Source: Ruminococcus sp. HUN007 (GTDB lineage Bacteria > Bacillota > Clostridia > Oscillospirales > Ruminococcaceae). Taken from it: a DNA stretch of 64,000 nucleotides. Under the pieces are notes generated by a model. The model did not search any database, was not told where the DNA came from, and worked only from the letters and a program-made list of their open reading frames with translations. The stretch lies in NCBI RefSeq assembly GCF_000712055.1, contig NZ_JOOA01000002.1:3189929-3253928 (forward strand), read 5' to 3'. Of this stretch, positions 46,231 through 54,428 are shown piece after piece. A program made the translations under genes and the position numbers. Every line of letters begins with the position of its first letter. Position 1 is the first letter of the stretch.

Positions 46231-46314
46231 GCAGTTTCGGCTTCGCCGAAACTGCGGAGAAGGGATTACGGGGCTTCGCCCCGTTTTGCCGGTGATTTAT
46301 AAATAAATCACCGG
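46231..46314 (+). repeat. Diverged copy of the 109-bp element between iorA and iorB
   Basis: Three hairpins in family order with changed but paired stems: GCAGTTTCGG/CCGAAACTGC with a CTTCG loop, ACGGGGCTTCGCCCCGT, and CCGGTGATTTAT/ATAAATCACCGG. It begins three bases after the iorA stop and lies within the operon. Confidence 0.72.
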
Positions 46315-46389
46315 TCCTCTGACAATCAGTTAAAATGAAAATAGACGAATAAATATATTATTTCCCTATAACAGAAAGGAAAAGAATCA

Positions 46390-46968
46390 ATGGCTACAAA
46401 ATCTGTAATGATAGTCGGAGTCGGCGGACAGGGTTCACTTCTTGCATCAAGACTCCTCGGAAATGTTATACTTGCAAAAGGCTACGATGTTAAGGTATCG
46501 GAAGTTCACGGTATGTCCCAGCGCGGCGGTTCCGTTGTAACTTATGTTAAGTACGGTGAAAAGGTATTTTCACCTGTTATAGAAAAAGGCGAGGCAGATG
46601 TTATCATCTCATTCGAGCAGCTTGAAGCAGCAAGATGGATCCCTTATCTCAAAAAGGGCGGCAAGGTGATCACTTCAGTTCAGAAGCTCGATCCTATGCC
46701 TGTTATCACAGGTGCGGCTTCATACCCGGAAGATCTCATCGAAAAGATGCGCGCTAAGGGTATCGACGTTACAGCTGTTGACGCTCTCTCACTTGCTGAG
46801 GAAGCAGGCAATTCAAAGGCTTCAAATGTCGTTCTCATGGGCGTTGTTTCAACAAAGACTGACTTTGAGGATGAGATCTGGCAGCAGGCACTTGAACAGT
46901 GCGTACCGCCTAAGTTCCTTGAACTCAACAAAAAGGCATTTGAACTCGGAAAGAACGCAGCTAAGTAA
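46390..46968 (+). CDS. iorB: Indolepyruvate:ferredoxin oxidoreductase, beta subunit
   Basis: 192 aa. GVGGQGSLLASRLLG at residue 10 and EVHGMSQRGGSVVTYVKYG near 40 are the signatures of the gamma-type domain of 2-oxoacid:ferredoxin oxidoreductases, which completes the CoA-binding side of IorA. AGAAAGGA precedes the ATG. It is followed by paaK after 21 bases, so the three genes act together. Confidence 0.93.
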   Translation: MATKSVMIVGVGGQGSLLASRLLGNVILAKGYDVKVSEVHGMSQRGGSVVTYVKYGEKVFSPVIEKGEADVIISFEQLEAARWIPYLKKGGKVITSVQKLDPMPVITGAASYPEDLIEKMRAKGIDVTAVDALSLAEEAGNSKASNVVLMGVVSTKTDFEDEIWQQALEQCVPPKFLELNKKAFELGKNAAK

Positions 46969-46989
46969 TTTACAGGAGGCTGAAATCCA

Positions 46990-48294
46990 ATGGAAAGATA
47001 CTGGAATAAAGAAATCGAATGTATGTCCCGTGAAGATATGAAAAAGCTTCAGGATGAAAGACTTGTAAAGCAGGTAAAGCATGTCTGGGATAACGTACCT
47101 TACTACCGCAAAAAGATGGAGGAAAAGGGTGTAACACCTGATGACATCAAATCAACCGATGATCTTCACAAGCTTCCTTTCCTCTCAAAGGCTGACCTCC
47201 GTGACAGCTATCCTGACGGCCTTCTCGGTGTACCGCTTTCAGAATGTGTACGTATCCATTCAACAAGCGGCACTACAGGAAGAAGAGTAGTTGCCTACTA
47301 CACACAGAAAGATATCGACATGTGGGAGGACTGCTGCGCAAGAGCTATCACTGCTGCCGGCGGTACAAAGGAAGACGTTATGCACGTAAGCTACGGCTAC
47401 GGACTCTTCACAGGCGGTTTCGGTGTTCACGGCGGAGCGGCAAAGGTAGGATGTCTTACACTTCCTATGTCATCAGGAAATACGGACAGACAGATCCAGT
47501 TCATGATGGATCTTAAGTCAACTATCCTCTGCTGCACACCTTCATACGCTGCGTATCTCGGCGAAGCAATGAAGGAAAAGGGAATAAAGCCGGAAGATAA
47601 CTATCTTAAGGCTGGTATTTTCGGTGCTGAACCATGGACAGAGGAAATGAGACAGGAGATCGAAAAGTCTCTCGGCATCAAGGCTTACGATATTTACGGA
47701 CTTACAGAATCAAGCGGTCCTGGCGTTGCTTTCGAATGCAGCGAACAGACAGGCATGCACATTAACGAAGACAACTTCATTGCTGAGATCATTGATCCTG
47801 ACACGGGTGAAGTTCTTCCGGAAGGCACAAAGGGTGAACTCGTATTTACAAGCATAAACAAGGAAGGCTTCCCGCTTCTCAGATACAGAACAAGAGACAT
47901 ATGTGTTCTTTCAAGAAAGAAATGCTCATGCGGCAGAACTCTTATCAAGATGGCAAAGCCGATGGGAAGAAGCGATGACATGCTCATCATCAGAGGCGTA
48001 AATGTATTCCCGTCACAGATCGAGACAGTTCTTATCGCACAGGGTTACTCACCGAACTACCGTATCGAACTTGACCGTGTAAACAACACTGACACATTTG
48101 ACGTATACGTTGAAATGCCGGCTGACCAGTTTACAGACGTTGTCAAGGAGATACAGAAGAAGGAAAGCGAACTTACAAACGCACTCAAGCTCATTCTCGG
48201 CATCAGCCCGAAGGTACACCTTGTTTCACCTAAGACTATCGAAAGAAGCGAAGGCAAGGCTGTAAGAGTAGTTGACAAGAGAAAGCTTCACTGA
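46990..48294 (+). CDS. paaK: Phenylacetate-CoA ligase
   Basis: 434 aa adenylate-forming enzyme. It has HSTSGTTGRRVVAYYT near residue 92 (P-loop), YDIYGLTESSGPGVAFEC near 238, RYRTRDIC near 300 and RSDDMLIIRGVNVFPSQIE near 325. It activates phenylacetate (or indoleacetate) with ATP and CoA. Next to iorAB it could feed arylacetyl-CoA into reductive carboxylation to aryl-pyruvates, the arylacetate route to aromatic amino acids known from ruminal cocci, or run in reverse during fermentation. Confidence 0.94.
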   Translation: MERYWNKEIECMSREDMKKLQDERLVKQVKHVWDNVPYYRKKMEEKGVTPDDIKSTDDLHKLPFLSKADLRDSYPDGLLGVPLSECVRIHSTSGTTGRRVVAYYTQKDIDMWEDCCARAITAAGGTKEDVMHVSYGYGLFTGGFGVHGGAAKVGCLTLPMSSGNTDRQIQFMMDLKSTILCCTPSYAAYLGEAMKEKGIKPEDNYLKAGIFGAEPWTEEMRQEIEKSLGIKAYDIYGLTESSGPGVAFECSEQTGMHINEDNFIAEIIDPDTGEVLPEGTKGELVFTSINKEGFPLLRYRTRDICVLSRKKCSCGRTLIKMAKPMGRSDDMLIIRGVNVFPSQIETVLIAQGYSPNYRIELDRVNNTDTFDVYVEMPADQFTDVVKEIQKKESELTNALKLILGISPKVHLVSPKTIERSEGKAVRVVDKRKLH

Positions 48295-48295
48295 A

Positions 48296-48376
48296 ATAAA
48301 ACGCTGACCGGTATGTAAATCCGGGGGAGCAGGGCAGAGTCCTGCATACCTCGTTCCGTCAGTGTTCTCTTGAAGA
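48296..48376 (+). repeat. Strongly diverged 109-bp-type element between paaK and the ACT gene
   Basis: AAAACGCTGAC on the left and GTCAGTGTTCTCTT on the right resemble the element ends. The inside keeps GGGGGAGCAGG and a GCAGGGCAGAGTCCTGC hairpin. The other hairpins are degraded. Confidence 0.5.
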
Positions 48377-48406
48377 TATTTTTTCATTTAAAGGAGGATT
48401 ATTGTT

Positions 48407-48844
48407 ATGGCATCAAAAGTAAGACAGTTATCAGTATTTGTAGAAAACAAACCAGGCAGATTATCTGCTGTATTAAAGATCTTAGGAGATAACAAGATCG
48501 ACATTCGTGCAATGAACATTGCAGATACCAATGACTTCGGCATACTCAGACTCATCTTAAGTGATACGGATAAGAGTGCCGCTGTCCTTAAGGAGAAGGA
48601 CTATGCCGTAGCAGTTAATCATGTTATCGCTCTTGACGTTGATGATATACCGGGCGGACTTGCAGGCGCACTCAGCGTGCTTGACAAGAACGGCGTAAGT
48701 GTTGAGTACATGTATGCATCACTTTCCAAGAAGGATGCTTCGGCGCATATTCTTATCAGAGTTGATGATTATGCGAAGGCTGAGGAGGCTCTTTCATCAA
48801 ACGGCTACAGAATGCTCAGTGATGAAGAGGTAAAGAATCTCTGA
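48407..48844 (+). CDS. Tandem ACT-domain protein
   Basis: 145 aa made of two ACT domains. The first starts RQLSVFVENKPGRLSAVLKI with ILRLILSD; the second contains IPGGLAGALSVLDKNGVSVEYMYAS. ACT domains bind amino acids. This arrangement is commonly found next to indolepyruvate oxidoreductase/phenylacetate-CoA ligase genes, where it probably senses an aromatic amino acid. AAAGGAGG precedes the ATG and a terminator follows the stop. Confidence 0.9.
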   Translation: MASKVRQLSVFVENKPGRLSAVLKILGDNKIDIRAMNIADTNDFGILRLILSDTDKSAAVLKEKDYAVAVNHVIALDVDDIPGGLAGALSVLDKNGVSVEYMYASLSKKDASAHILIRVDDYAKAEEALSSNGYRMLSDEEVKNL

Positions 48845-48873
48845 TTGCTGACTTTTACTGATTAAATTTTTTT

Positions 48874-48926
48874 CGATTCCCTGAGTTTGAATAAATCAAT
48901 TTCATCCTCAGGGAATTTTGTTTTTA
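48874..48926 (+). terminator. Terminator after the ACT gene
   Basis: TTCCCTGAG pairs with CTCAGGGAA around a 21-base loop and is followed by TTTTGTTTTT, 29 bases past the stop. Confidence 0.8.
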
Positions 48927-48995
48927 TCCCCACCCCCTGCCCCCTCCCCAGGGAGGGGGAGAGAAATGAGGGGGCTTCGCCCCCTCGCCCCTGCA
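48927..48995. repeat. C/G-rich palindrome with G-quadruplex motif, copy 2 (reverse)
   Basis: CCCCACCCCCTG, CCCCCTCCCCAGGGAGGGGG and a second hairpin AGGGGGCTTCGCCCCCT. It is the reverse complement of the copies at 34225 and 57739. The G runs are on the minus strand. Confidence 0.8.
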
Positions 48996-49061
48996 GATCA
49001 GGTGGATTGTTGTTTAATATATACAATATCCTGTAGTCTGATTTGTGGATTGTTCTAAAGT

Positions 49062-49092
49062 TGATTTTGCTTTGCAACAAAATCAGTTTTTT
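49062..49092 (+). terminator. Orphan intrinsic terminator in the gene-free stretch 48845-49250
   Basis: TGATTTTG pairs with CAAAATCA around a CTTTGCAA loop, followed by GTTTTTT. No coding gene lies directly upstream, so it could end a small RNA or be a leftover. Confidence 0.55.
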
Positions 49093-49153
49093 CAGACACT
49101 TAATATATGAACTGAAAAACAATGCATTGCAGTTTATGATAACTGTTTGTTTT

Positions 49154-49220
49154 TCCCCACCCCAACCCCTCCCGGAGGGAGGGGCTGAAGGTCAGGGGGC
49201 TTCGCCCCCTGACCCCGAAA
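49154..49220. repeat. C/G-rich palindrome with G-quadruplex motif, copy 3 (diverged, reverse)
   Basis: CCCCACCCCAACCCCTCCC followed by GGAGGGAGGGG and an AGGGGGCTTCGCCCCCT hairpin, in the same order as the copy at 48927. It ends about 30 bases before the sigma factor gene. Confidence 0.75.
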
Positions 49221-49250
49221 CATGAACAGTTGATAAAGGAGTTTTGAGAT

Positions 49251-49787
49251 ATGGACCGTGAAGAATTCAGAAAGGATGTGAAACTTGCTGTAAGCGGTGA
49301 TAAGCAGGCGTTTTCGCGGCTGTATGCGCTGGTTTATGAGGAACTTTACAGAACAGCGTTCTACAGTCTGCGCAATGAACATGATGCGGCCGATGCAGTG
49401 AGTGACACCGTCCTTGATGCGTACAATTCCATAGGAAAACTCCGGAGCGAGGAAGCTTTCAGGAGCTGGATATTTAAAATACTTTCGGCTAAGATAAAAA
49501 GAAAACAGGCCGAGTATGCAAGTCCTGCATCTGATATAGACGCACCGGAGTACGAGAATGTTTTAAGCGATAATTTCAGTTTCGAATCGCTGGAACTTGC
49601 TGAGGCCATGTACAGGATAGATGATGATGAAAGACTCATCCTGTCGCTGTCAGTCTTAAGCGGATATACCGGTGATGAGATAGCGAAAATAATCGGAATG
49701 AAGGCTTCATCAGTCCGTTCAAAGCTCATGAGAACAAAAGAGAAACTGAAAAAAACTGATAGGCGGCTGATACTTAAACCTGATTAA
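49251..49787 (+). CDS. ECF-type RNA polymerase sigma factor
   Basis: 178 aa with only regions 2 and 4. Region 2 is FSRLYALVYEELYRTAFYSL and HDAADAVSDTVLDAY with FRSWIFKIL. Region 4 is ERLILSLSVLSGYTGDEIAK and GMKASSVRSKLMRTKEKLK with its helix-turn-helix. AAAGGAG stands ten bases before the ATG. The next gene encodes a membrane protein with a cytoplasmic N-terminal segment, the usual place for the cognate anti-sigma factor. Confidence 0.88.
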   Translation: MDREEFRKDVKLAVSGDKQAFSRLYALVYEELYRTAFYSLRNEHDAADAVSDTVLDAYNSIGKLRSEEAFRSWIFKILSAKIKRKQAEYASPASDIDAPEYENVLSDNFSFESLELAEAMYRIDDDERLILSLSVLSGYTGDEIAKIIGMKASSVRSKLMRTKEKLKKTDRRLILKPD

Positions 49788-49918
49788 AAGGGTTGAAAAC
49801 CCTTTTAATAGCACCGAAGGTGCGTAGGTTTTGCATGAGACGGAAATACGCACTTTGTGCGTATTTAAATTGCGAAGCAATTTGTCTCTGATCAATCGGA
49901 TTGATCAGAGACATGTGT
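49787..49918 (+). repeat. Stack of five hairpins between sigma factor and membrane propeller gene
   Basis: AAAAGGG/CCCTTTT, GCACC/GGTGC, AATACGCAC/GTGCGTATT, AAATTGC/GCAATTT and TCTCTGATCAATC/GATTGATCAGAGA follow one another. They fill nearly the whole gap between the cotranscribed sigma factor and its neighbour, and would fold the intercistronic mRNA. Confidence 0.75.
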
Positions 49919-49934
49919 TAAGGTGGATGATAAT

Positions 49935-52220
49935 ATGAGTGACAAAATAAAAGAAATACTCGAAACACCGATAGTACCGGATGAACTTAAGCCGGAAAAT
50001 ATTCCGGAACTCCTTGAAAAACGAGGCGGAAAAGGTATATCTGACGGAACGGAAACCGGCGGTGTTCTGAGAGAAGAAAGCATAAAAACACTTGACGGAA
50101 GCGGAAAATCAGGAAAGAAAAAGATAATAAGAACGATCTGTTCATATTCTGCTGTCGCTGCGGCGTGCCTGCTGATCGTTGGCGGTATCATGAAGTTTGT
50201 TCCGCACGCGGGCAAAGATATGATGACTGCAGATATGATCACAAACAATACTGAAGGTATAAAATCAGACGGTAAGAGAAAGACTTCGTCGACAAAAAGT
50301 GAGGAGGCTGCATCGGATAACGCTGAATCATTTGAAGAAGGATGCACGGAAACATCAGTAAACGGCAGTTTCGCGTATGTGAATGCCGAAAGCTACGAGC
50401 AGCTTTTTGACAGGGCGAAAAATGCGAAACTTACAAGGTACGGGATGCTTGCAGGGATCGACGAAGACGTAATATCTGAAGAAGCTGAAGATTCATCACT
50501 GGATGAAGAGTGGAACAACGGAGCGGAAACGGATGTCTACGATACTTTAAGACAGGTCGAAGGCGTTGCCGAATCAGACATAATCAAGGCTAATGACCGC
50601 GGTGTTTTCTATGTGACGGATAATACTCCGATATATGTATCTGCCTGGTACGGAGAGAGCGTTACATACATTCCGGTGGATAAGAACACCGGAAAGTTCG
50701 GTGAGAAAAAAATTCTTGATGTTAATGCTGACGCCGGAATTCCTGAAAATGTATGGTCAGATGTATCTGCAATGTATCTGACAGATGAGAAACTTACGGT
50801 TATCGTTTCTTCAGGGGGCATCAGTGAGGGAGAAAATGCAAAGCCTGCCACAACGACAGTGCTGACATATGATATTACAGGTGAAGCACCTGCTTTTTCA
50901 GGCAGGGGAGTTCAGAGCGGTAATTACTCTTCATCGAGAATGAAGGATAATATTCTTTATCTGGTTACAGAAGAAACATCGTGGAATTTTTTCAGATACG
51001 GTCTGGTATATGACGAAGAGGAAGGACCACGTGAAAAGCAGGAAAAGACTTACGCTGATACGGATAAGCGCATGTATGTTCCGTTTTACGGCGAAAGCTA
51101 TGAAAATGCCGGATGTCTGGATCTTGGCTGTATCTTCATTCCGGAAGATGACACCGAAGACGGCAGCACTGTAATGATATCAGGCATAGACATAAACTCT
51201 CCGGAGAGTGCGGTATCTTCTGCAGCAGTTTCAGGATATTCGGGTGACATCTACTGCACGGCAGATGCGCTCTACATACAGCAGGTAAGTTATAACGGCG
51301 AAACTGACTGGAACGGTTCAAAGACCACATTTTCAAAGTTTGCCCTTGCGAACGGAGTTATATCGCCTGTGGCATCGGGAACAGTAAAGGGAACGGTTCT
51401 TAACCAGTTCTCGATGGATGAATATAACGGATATTTCAGAACGGCCACTACATCTTATGAAAAACTCATTGACGGGGAATGGAACTATCAGCCTTCAAAC
51501 AATGTTTTCGTCCTTGATGCCGGCATGAATGTGGTTGGGTCCATAACAGACATCGCACCGGATGAAACGATAAAGTCAGTGAATTTCCAGGGAAACACGG
51601 CTTATGTGGTAACATATGAACGGACAGATCCGCTGTTTGCCATAGACCTTTCAGATCCGGAGGATCCGGTCATAACCGATGAATTCAAGATAAACGGATA
51701 CAGCTCTTTCCTCTGGAAATGGGATGAAGATCATCTTTTAGGATTCGGAGTGGATGCTACAAGCGAGGGTATCGAGACAGGCGTAAAGCTTGTGATGTTC
51801 GATGTTTCCGACAACGGTGAGCTGAAGGAAGACGGATATTATGCAATAAGTGCCGGAGATACATATCACAGCTCATACTCGACGGCTGTTTATGACAGAA
51901 AAGCGCTGCTGATCGATCCTGAAAAGAATCTCATAGGATTCCCGCTTGAGGAATACGACAAAGACTACACTAACTCGGCACGTTCATATCTGGTATTCAG
52001 CTATGAAAACGGACAGTTTACCGAAAAGGGAAGAATAGATTCGCACAGCACATACGCTGGTTTTGACAGAGGACTTTACATTGGTGATCATCTGTATGTA
52101 TTCTCGCACGATGAGGCAGTAAGTACAGATCTTGAAACTATGACAGAAACAGACAGAACGGAATTTGATACACCAGACAACAGAAAGAAAAACGAAGAAA
52201 CGGCACTTGCCGGTGAATAA
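49935..52220 (+). CDS. Membrane-anchored beta-propeller protein, probable anti-sigma partner
   Basis: 761 aa. An acidic cytoplasmic segment of about 60 residues precedes one membrane helix (YSAVAAACLLIVGGIMKFV). The large outer part matches the secreted C-terminal beta-propeller family: RQVEGVAESDIIKAND, YVTDNTPIYVSAW and repeated blade-like motifs such as SAMYLTDEKLTVIVSS. The ATG at 49935 has AGGTGGA upstream; a GTG four codons earlier overlaps that site. Context suggests surface sensing coupled to the ECF factor, but the anti-sigma role is inference. Confidence 0.8.
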   Translation: MSDKIKEILETPIVPDELKPENIPELLEKRGGKGISDGTETGGVLREESIKTLDGSGKSGKKKIIRTICSYSAVAAACLLIVGGIMKFVPHAGKDMMTADMITNNTEGIKSDGKRKTSSTKSEEAASDNAESFEEGCTETSVNGSFAYVNAESYEQLFDRAKNAKLTRYGMLAGIDEDVISEEAEDSSLDEEWNNGAETDVYDTLRQVEGVAESDIIKANDRGVFYVTDNTPIYVSAWYGESVTYIPVDKNTGKFGEKKILDVNADAGIPENVWSDVSAMYLTDEKLTVIVSSGGISEGENAKPATTTVLTYDITGEAPAFSGRGVQSGNYSSSRMKDNILYLVTEETSWNFFRYGLVYDEEEGPREKQEKTYADTDKRMYVPFYGESYENAGCLDLGCIFIPEDDTEDGSTVMISGIDINSPESAVSSAAVSGYSGDIYCTADALYIQQVSYNGETDWNGSKTTFSKFALANGVISPVASGTVKGTVLNQFSMDEYNGYFRTATTSYEKLIDGEWNYQPSNNVFVLDAGMNVVGSITDIAPDETIKSVNFQGNTAYVVTYERTDPLFAIDLSDPEDPVITDEFKINGYSSFLWKWDEDHLLGFGVDATSEGIETGVKLVMFDVSDNGELKEDGYYAISAGDTYHSSYSTAVYDRKALLIDPEKNLIGFPLEEYDKDYTNSARSYLVFSYENGQFTEKGRIDSHSTYAGFDRGLYIGDHLYVFSHDEAVSTDLETMTETDRTEFDTPDNRKKNEETALAGE

Positions 52221-52237
52221 TTGGGGAGGAAATGAAT

Positions 52238-53377
52238 ATGAAAAAGAATAACAGAAACTACACAAAGGCTGCAGCGGTTTTCCTGGTATGCATGGCACTT
52301 CTTACATCGTGCGGAGCACCGAAATTTGAAATGGCTTCGGATATGGCATATACCAACAGTTCGGCTTCGCGCGGTGTCCAGGCAGATTACAAGTCAAAGA
52401 CAGAGGGTGCTGCTTATGAAAACTATGATGACGGAGCTGCCCTCGGCGACTATGCATCAGAGGCAGCAGGTGAAAAAGGCGGTACTGTTTACGGAGAAGA
52501 AACAGCGGATCCGCAGACTGAAAAGGTACAGAACACTGACATCAGTACGGAATCGATAAACAGTGAAATGCTTATCTACTCATGCACCATGGGAATCGAC
52601 GTTCTTGATTTTGACCCGTCAGTGGAAAACTTCAGGGCAATGCTCAAACAGTATCAGGGTTTTGTTGAGTCGGAAGATTTCAACGACGGCGGAAACATGA
52701 GCAGATGGTATGACGAAAAGGCGGAAAAGTGGAGCACATACCGTGCAACTGTAAGAGTACCGAGCAGGGTGTATGACGATTTCTGCAATGAAGTCGCAGG
52801 ACTCGGTGACTTAAGAAGCAAGAATGCATCTGTCGAAAATGTAAGTCAGGAATACTCTGATCTTTCGACCACACTTAAGATCTATGAGCAGAAGGAAAAC
52901 AGATATCTTGAACTTCTTGCAAAGGCACAGGACGAGGCAAACGCCGTTGCTATCGAAGAAAAGCTTACCGGTGTCCAGGTGGAGATAGCAAAGCTCAAGA
53001 CACGAATGAACCAGATAAAGACCGACGTAGCTTATTCCTATGTTTACGTAACTATCAACGAAGTAAAGGAATATCATGCAGAACCGGTACACACTGATAC
53101 ATTCGGAGAAAGACTTTCAAATACACTTAAGGATGCAGGAAAAGGATTCCTTAATTTCCTTGAAAATCTCCTGTTCTTCCTCATCTACGCGCTCCCTTAT
53201 CTTATCCTTTTCGGAATCGGAATATTCCTGTTCGTGAAGATAGTAAAGGCTCTTGCGAATGCCGGCAGAAAGAGAAAGGAAAAGAAAGCTGCGAAGATGG
53301 CTGAAAGAATGAAGGAAGCAGAGAAGATAAAGGCTGAAAACACTGAAACAGTAATGAAGGATACAGAAGACAAATAA
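52238..53377 (+). CDS. DUF4349 lipoprotein
   Basis: About 379 aa. The signal peptide ends in a lipobox, ALLTSC, so the mature protein is lipid-anchored at the outer membrane face. The DUF4349 core runs from MGIDVLDFDPSVENF through TYRATVRVPSRVYDDF, a coiled-coil section (SDLSTTLKIYEQKENRYLEL) and AYSYVYVTINEV. A C-terminal membrane helix and a basic tail follow. The second ATG (52238) has GGAGGAA at good distance. It follows the propeller gene by 17 bases, so both are likely in the sigma factor's unit. The stop codon TAA merges with a repeat element. Confidence 0.87.
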   Translation: MKKNNRNYTKAAAVFLVCMALLTSCGAPKFEMASDMAYTNSSASRGVQADYKSKTEGAAYENYDDGAALGDYASEAAGEKGGTVYGEETADPQTEKVQNTDISTESINSEMLIYSCTMGIDVLDFDPSVENFRAMLKQYQGFVESEDFNDGGNMSRWYDEKAEKWSTYRATVRVPSRVYDDFCNEVAGLGDLRSKNASVENVSQEYSDLSTTLKIYEQKENRYLELLAKAQDEANAVAIEEKLTGVQVEIAKLKTRMNQIKTDVAYSYVYVTINEVKEYHAEPVHTDTFGERLSNTLKDAGKGFLNFLENLLFFLIYALPYLILFGIGIFLFVKIVKALANAGRKRKEKKAAKMAERMKEAEKIKAENTETVMKDTEDK

Positions 53378-53487
53378 GGAAACGCTGATTAATTCATAAA
53401 TCAGCGTGGGGGTTCGGGGCGAAGCCCCGCAAATCCCACCTCCGGAAATCCGGCGAAGCCGGGTTTCCGGTTTAATCAGTGTTTTCC
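53378..53487 (-). mobile_element. 109-bp element, copy F (reverse orientation)
   Basis: Ends GGAAACGCTGATT and AATCAGTGTTTTCC. Hairpins: ATTAATTCATAAAT, GGGGCGAAGCCCC, GGAAATCCGG/CCGGGTTTCC with one T-G wobble. The left flank ATAA contains the stop codon of the DUF4349 gene; the right flank TGAA is not identical. Confidence 0.86.
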
Positions 53488-53505
53488 TGAATAAGCACCT
53501 CAATG

Positions 53506-53538
53506 AATGCCGTACCGGTCCGCCCGGTGCGGCATTTT
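53506..53538 (+). terminator. Terminator after the DUF4349 gene
   Basis: AATGCCGTACCGG pairs with CCGGTGCGGCATT around TCCGC, followed by TTCA; the T tract is short. Confidence 0.65.
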
Positions 53539-53595
53539 CAGGATAGTGTTGACCGGTTCATGGTAAGGAGAGAAGGAACGGTTTGATAAATGTAC

Positions 53596-53624
53596 TTGAA
53601 TAACGCCGGCATATAAGGTATAAT
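53596..53624 (+). promoter_or_regulatory. Sigma-A promoter of the 53721 gene
   Basis: TTGAAT, 17 bases, TATAAT, about 97 bases before the ATG. A short CGGGGCGAAGTCCCCG hairpin (53657-53672), perhaps an element relic, lies in the leader. Confidence 0.72.
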
Positions 53625-53720
53625 TATAGTTGTATATTATTTGATGAGAGCGGGAGAGGCGGGGCGAAGTCCCCGTATACTCTCTGCTGCATGTTTTTCG
53701 TTTTCGGAGGAGATGAAACG

Positions 53721-54428
53721 ATGGGAAGATCAGAAAGATATTCAGGGACGGGTGACGATTTTCTGACAGCCGAGCTTAACAGAAATTTTCTTTCAATGAA
53801 GAAAATCAGGCATACCAGGTCGGCATTTTTTATTATAAGCTGTGTTCTTCTGGCTGCACAGCTGACGTTTACTGTAATAGGCGGCATCAATGTGTTTATG
53901 CTGAGCGGACTCATTCTTAATGCAGTGACCTGCGGCTTCTGTATGAACCGTTCTCATAAAACCTTTGCGCTTCTTGTGCTTGCGGTGATAAATGTTCTGC
54001 TGTTCGCCCTTTATCTTATTTACGTATGCACTCATAAACTGTACATAGATTATTTTATCGCAATAGCAGGTCATCTGTTTCTTGCCGTCGAAGCCTTTGT
54101 TACGTCAAAACACAGGGAGCTGGAATTTGAACTTTCATCTCAGCCGGGATATCCGTATTTTACAGAGCTTGCAAAGATCGGGCAGGAAAGAAAGGAATAC
54201 ACTCCTGACAATGATATGACAGTATACAGGAACAAAGCTTCCGGAGTCATGGATGAAGTGGATATGAATGCCGTTTACGATGATCAGCACACGAGAGTGA
54301 AGCCACCAAAAAAGGAAATATACGAAATGCCGGGTGTAAGCATGCAGGATGTTCCGGAAAGATTCTATGCAGATCCGTATGACCATGAAGAAAAACTTCA
54401 TGCTGAAAGAAAGAGTGATCGTTATTAA
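53721..54428 (+). CDS. Integral membrane protein, unknown function
   Basis: 235 aa. Four predicted helices lie between residues 35 and 135 (AFFIISCVLLAAQLTFTVIG, INVFMLSGLILNAVTCGF, FALLVLAVINVLLFALYLIY, YFIAIAGHLFLAVEAFV), followed by a hydrophilic 100-residue tail rich in charged residues. GGAGGAGA precedes the ATG at 53721. The 3' end overlaps the start region of the SNF2 helicase gene. I do not recognise the family. Confidence 0.72.
   Translation: MGRSERYSGTGDDFLTAELNRNFLSMKKIRHTRSAFFIISCVLLAAQLTFTVIGGINVFMLSGLILNAVTCGFCMNRSHKTFALLVLAVINVLLFALYLIYVCTHKLYIDYFIAIAGHLFLAVEAFVTSKHRELEFELSSQPGYPYFTELAKIGQERKEYTPDNDMTVYRNKASGVMDEVDMNAVYDDQHTRVKPPKKEIYEMPGVSMQDVPERFYADPYDHEEKLHAERKSDRY

Noticed and set aside
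46231..46314. Intrinsic terminator between iorA and iorB
   Set aside because: The hairpins lack a T tract and follow the three-hairpin order of the dispersed element; both genes are needed for one enzyme.
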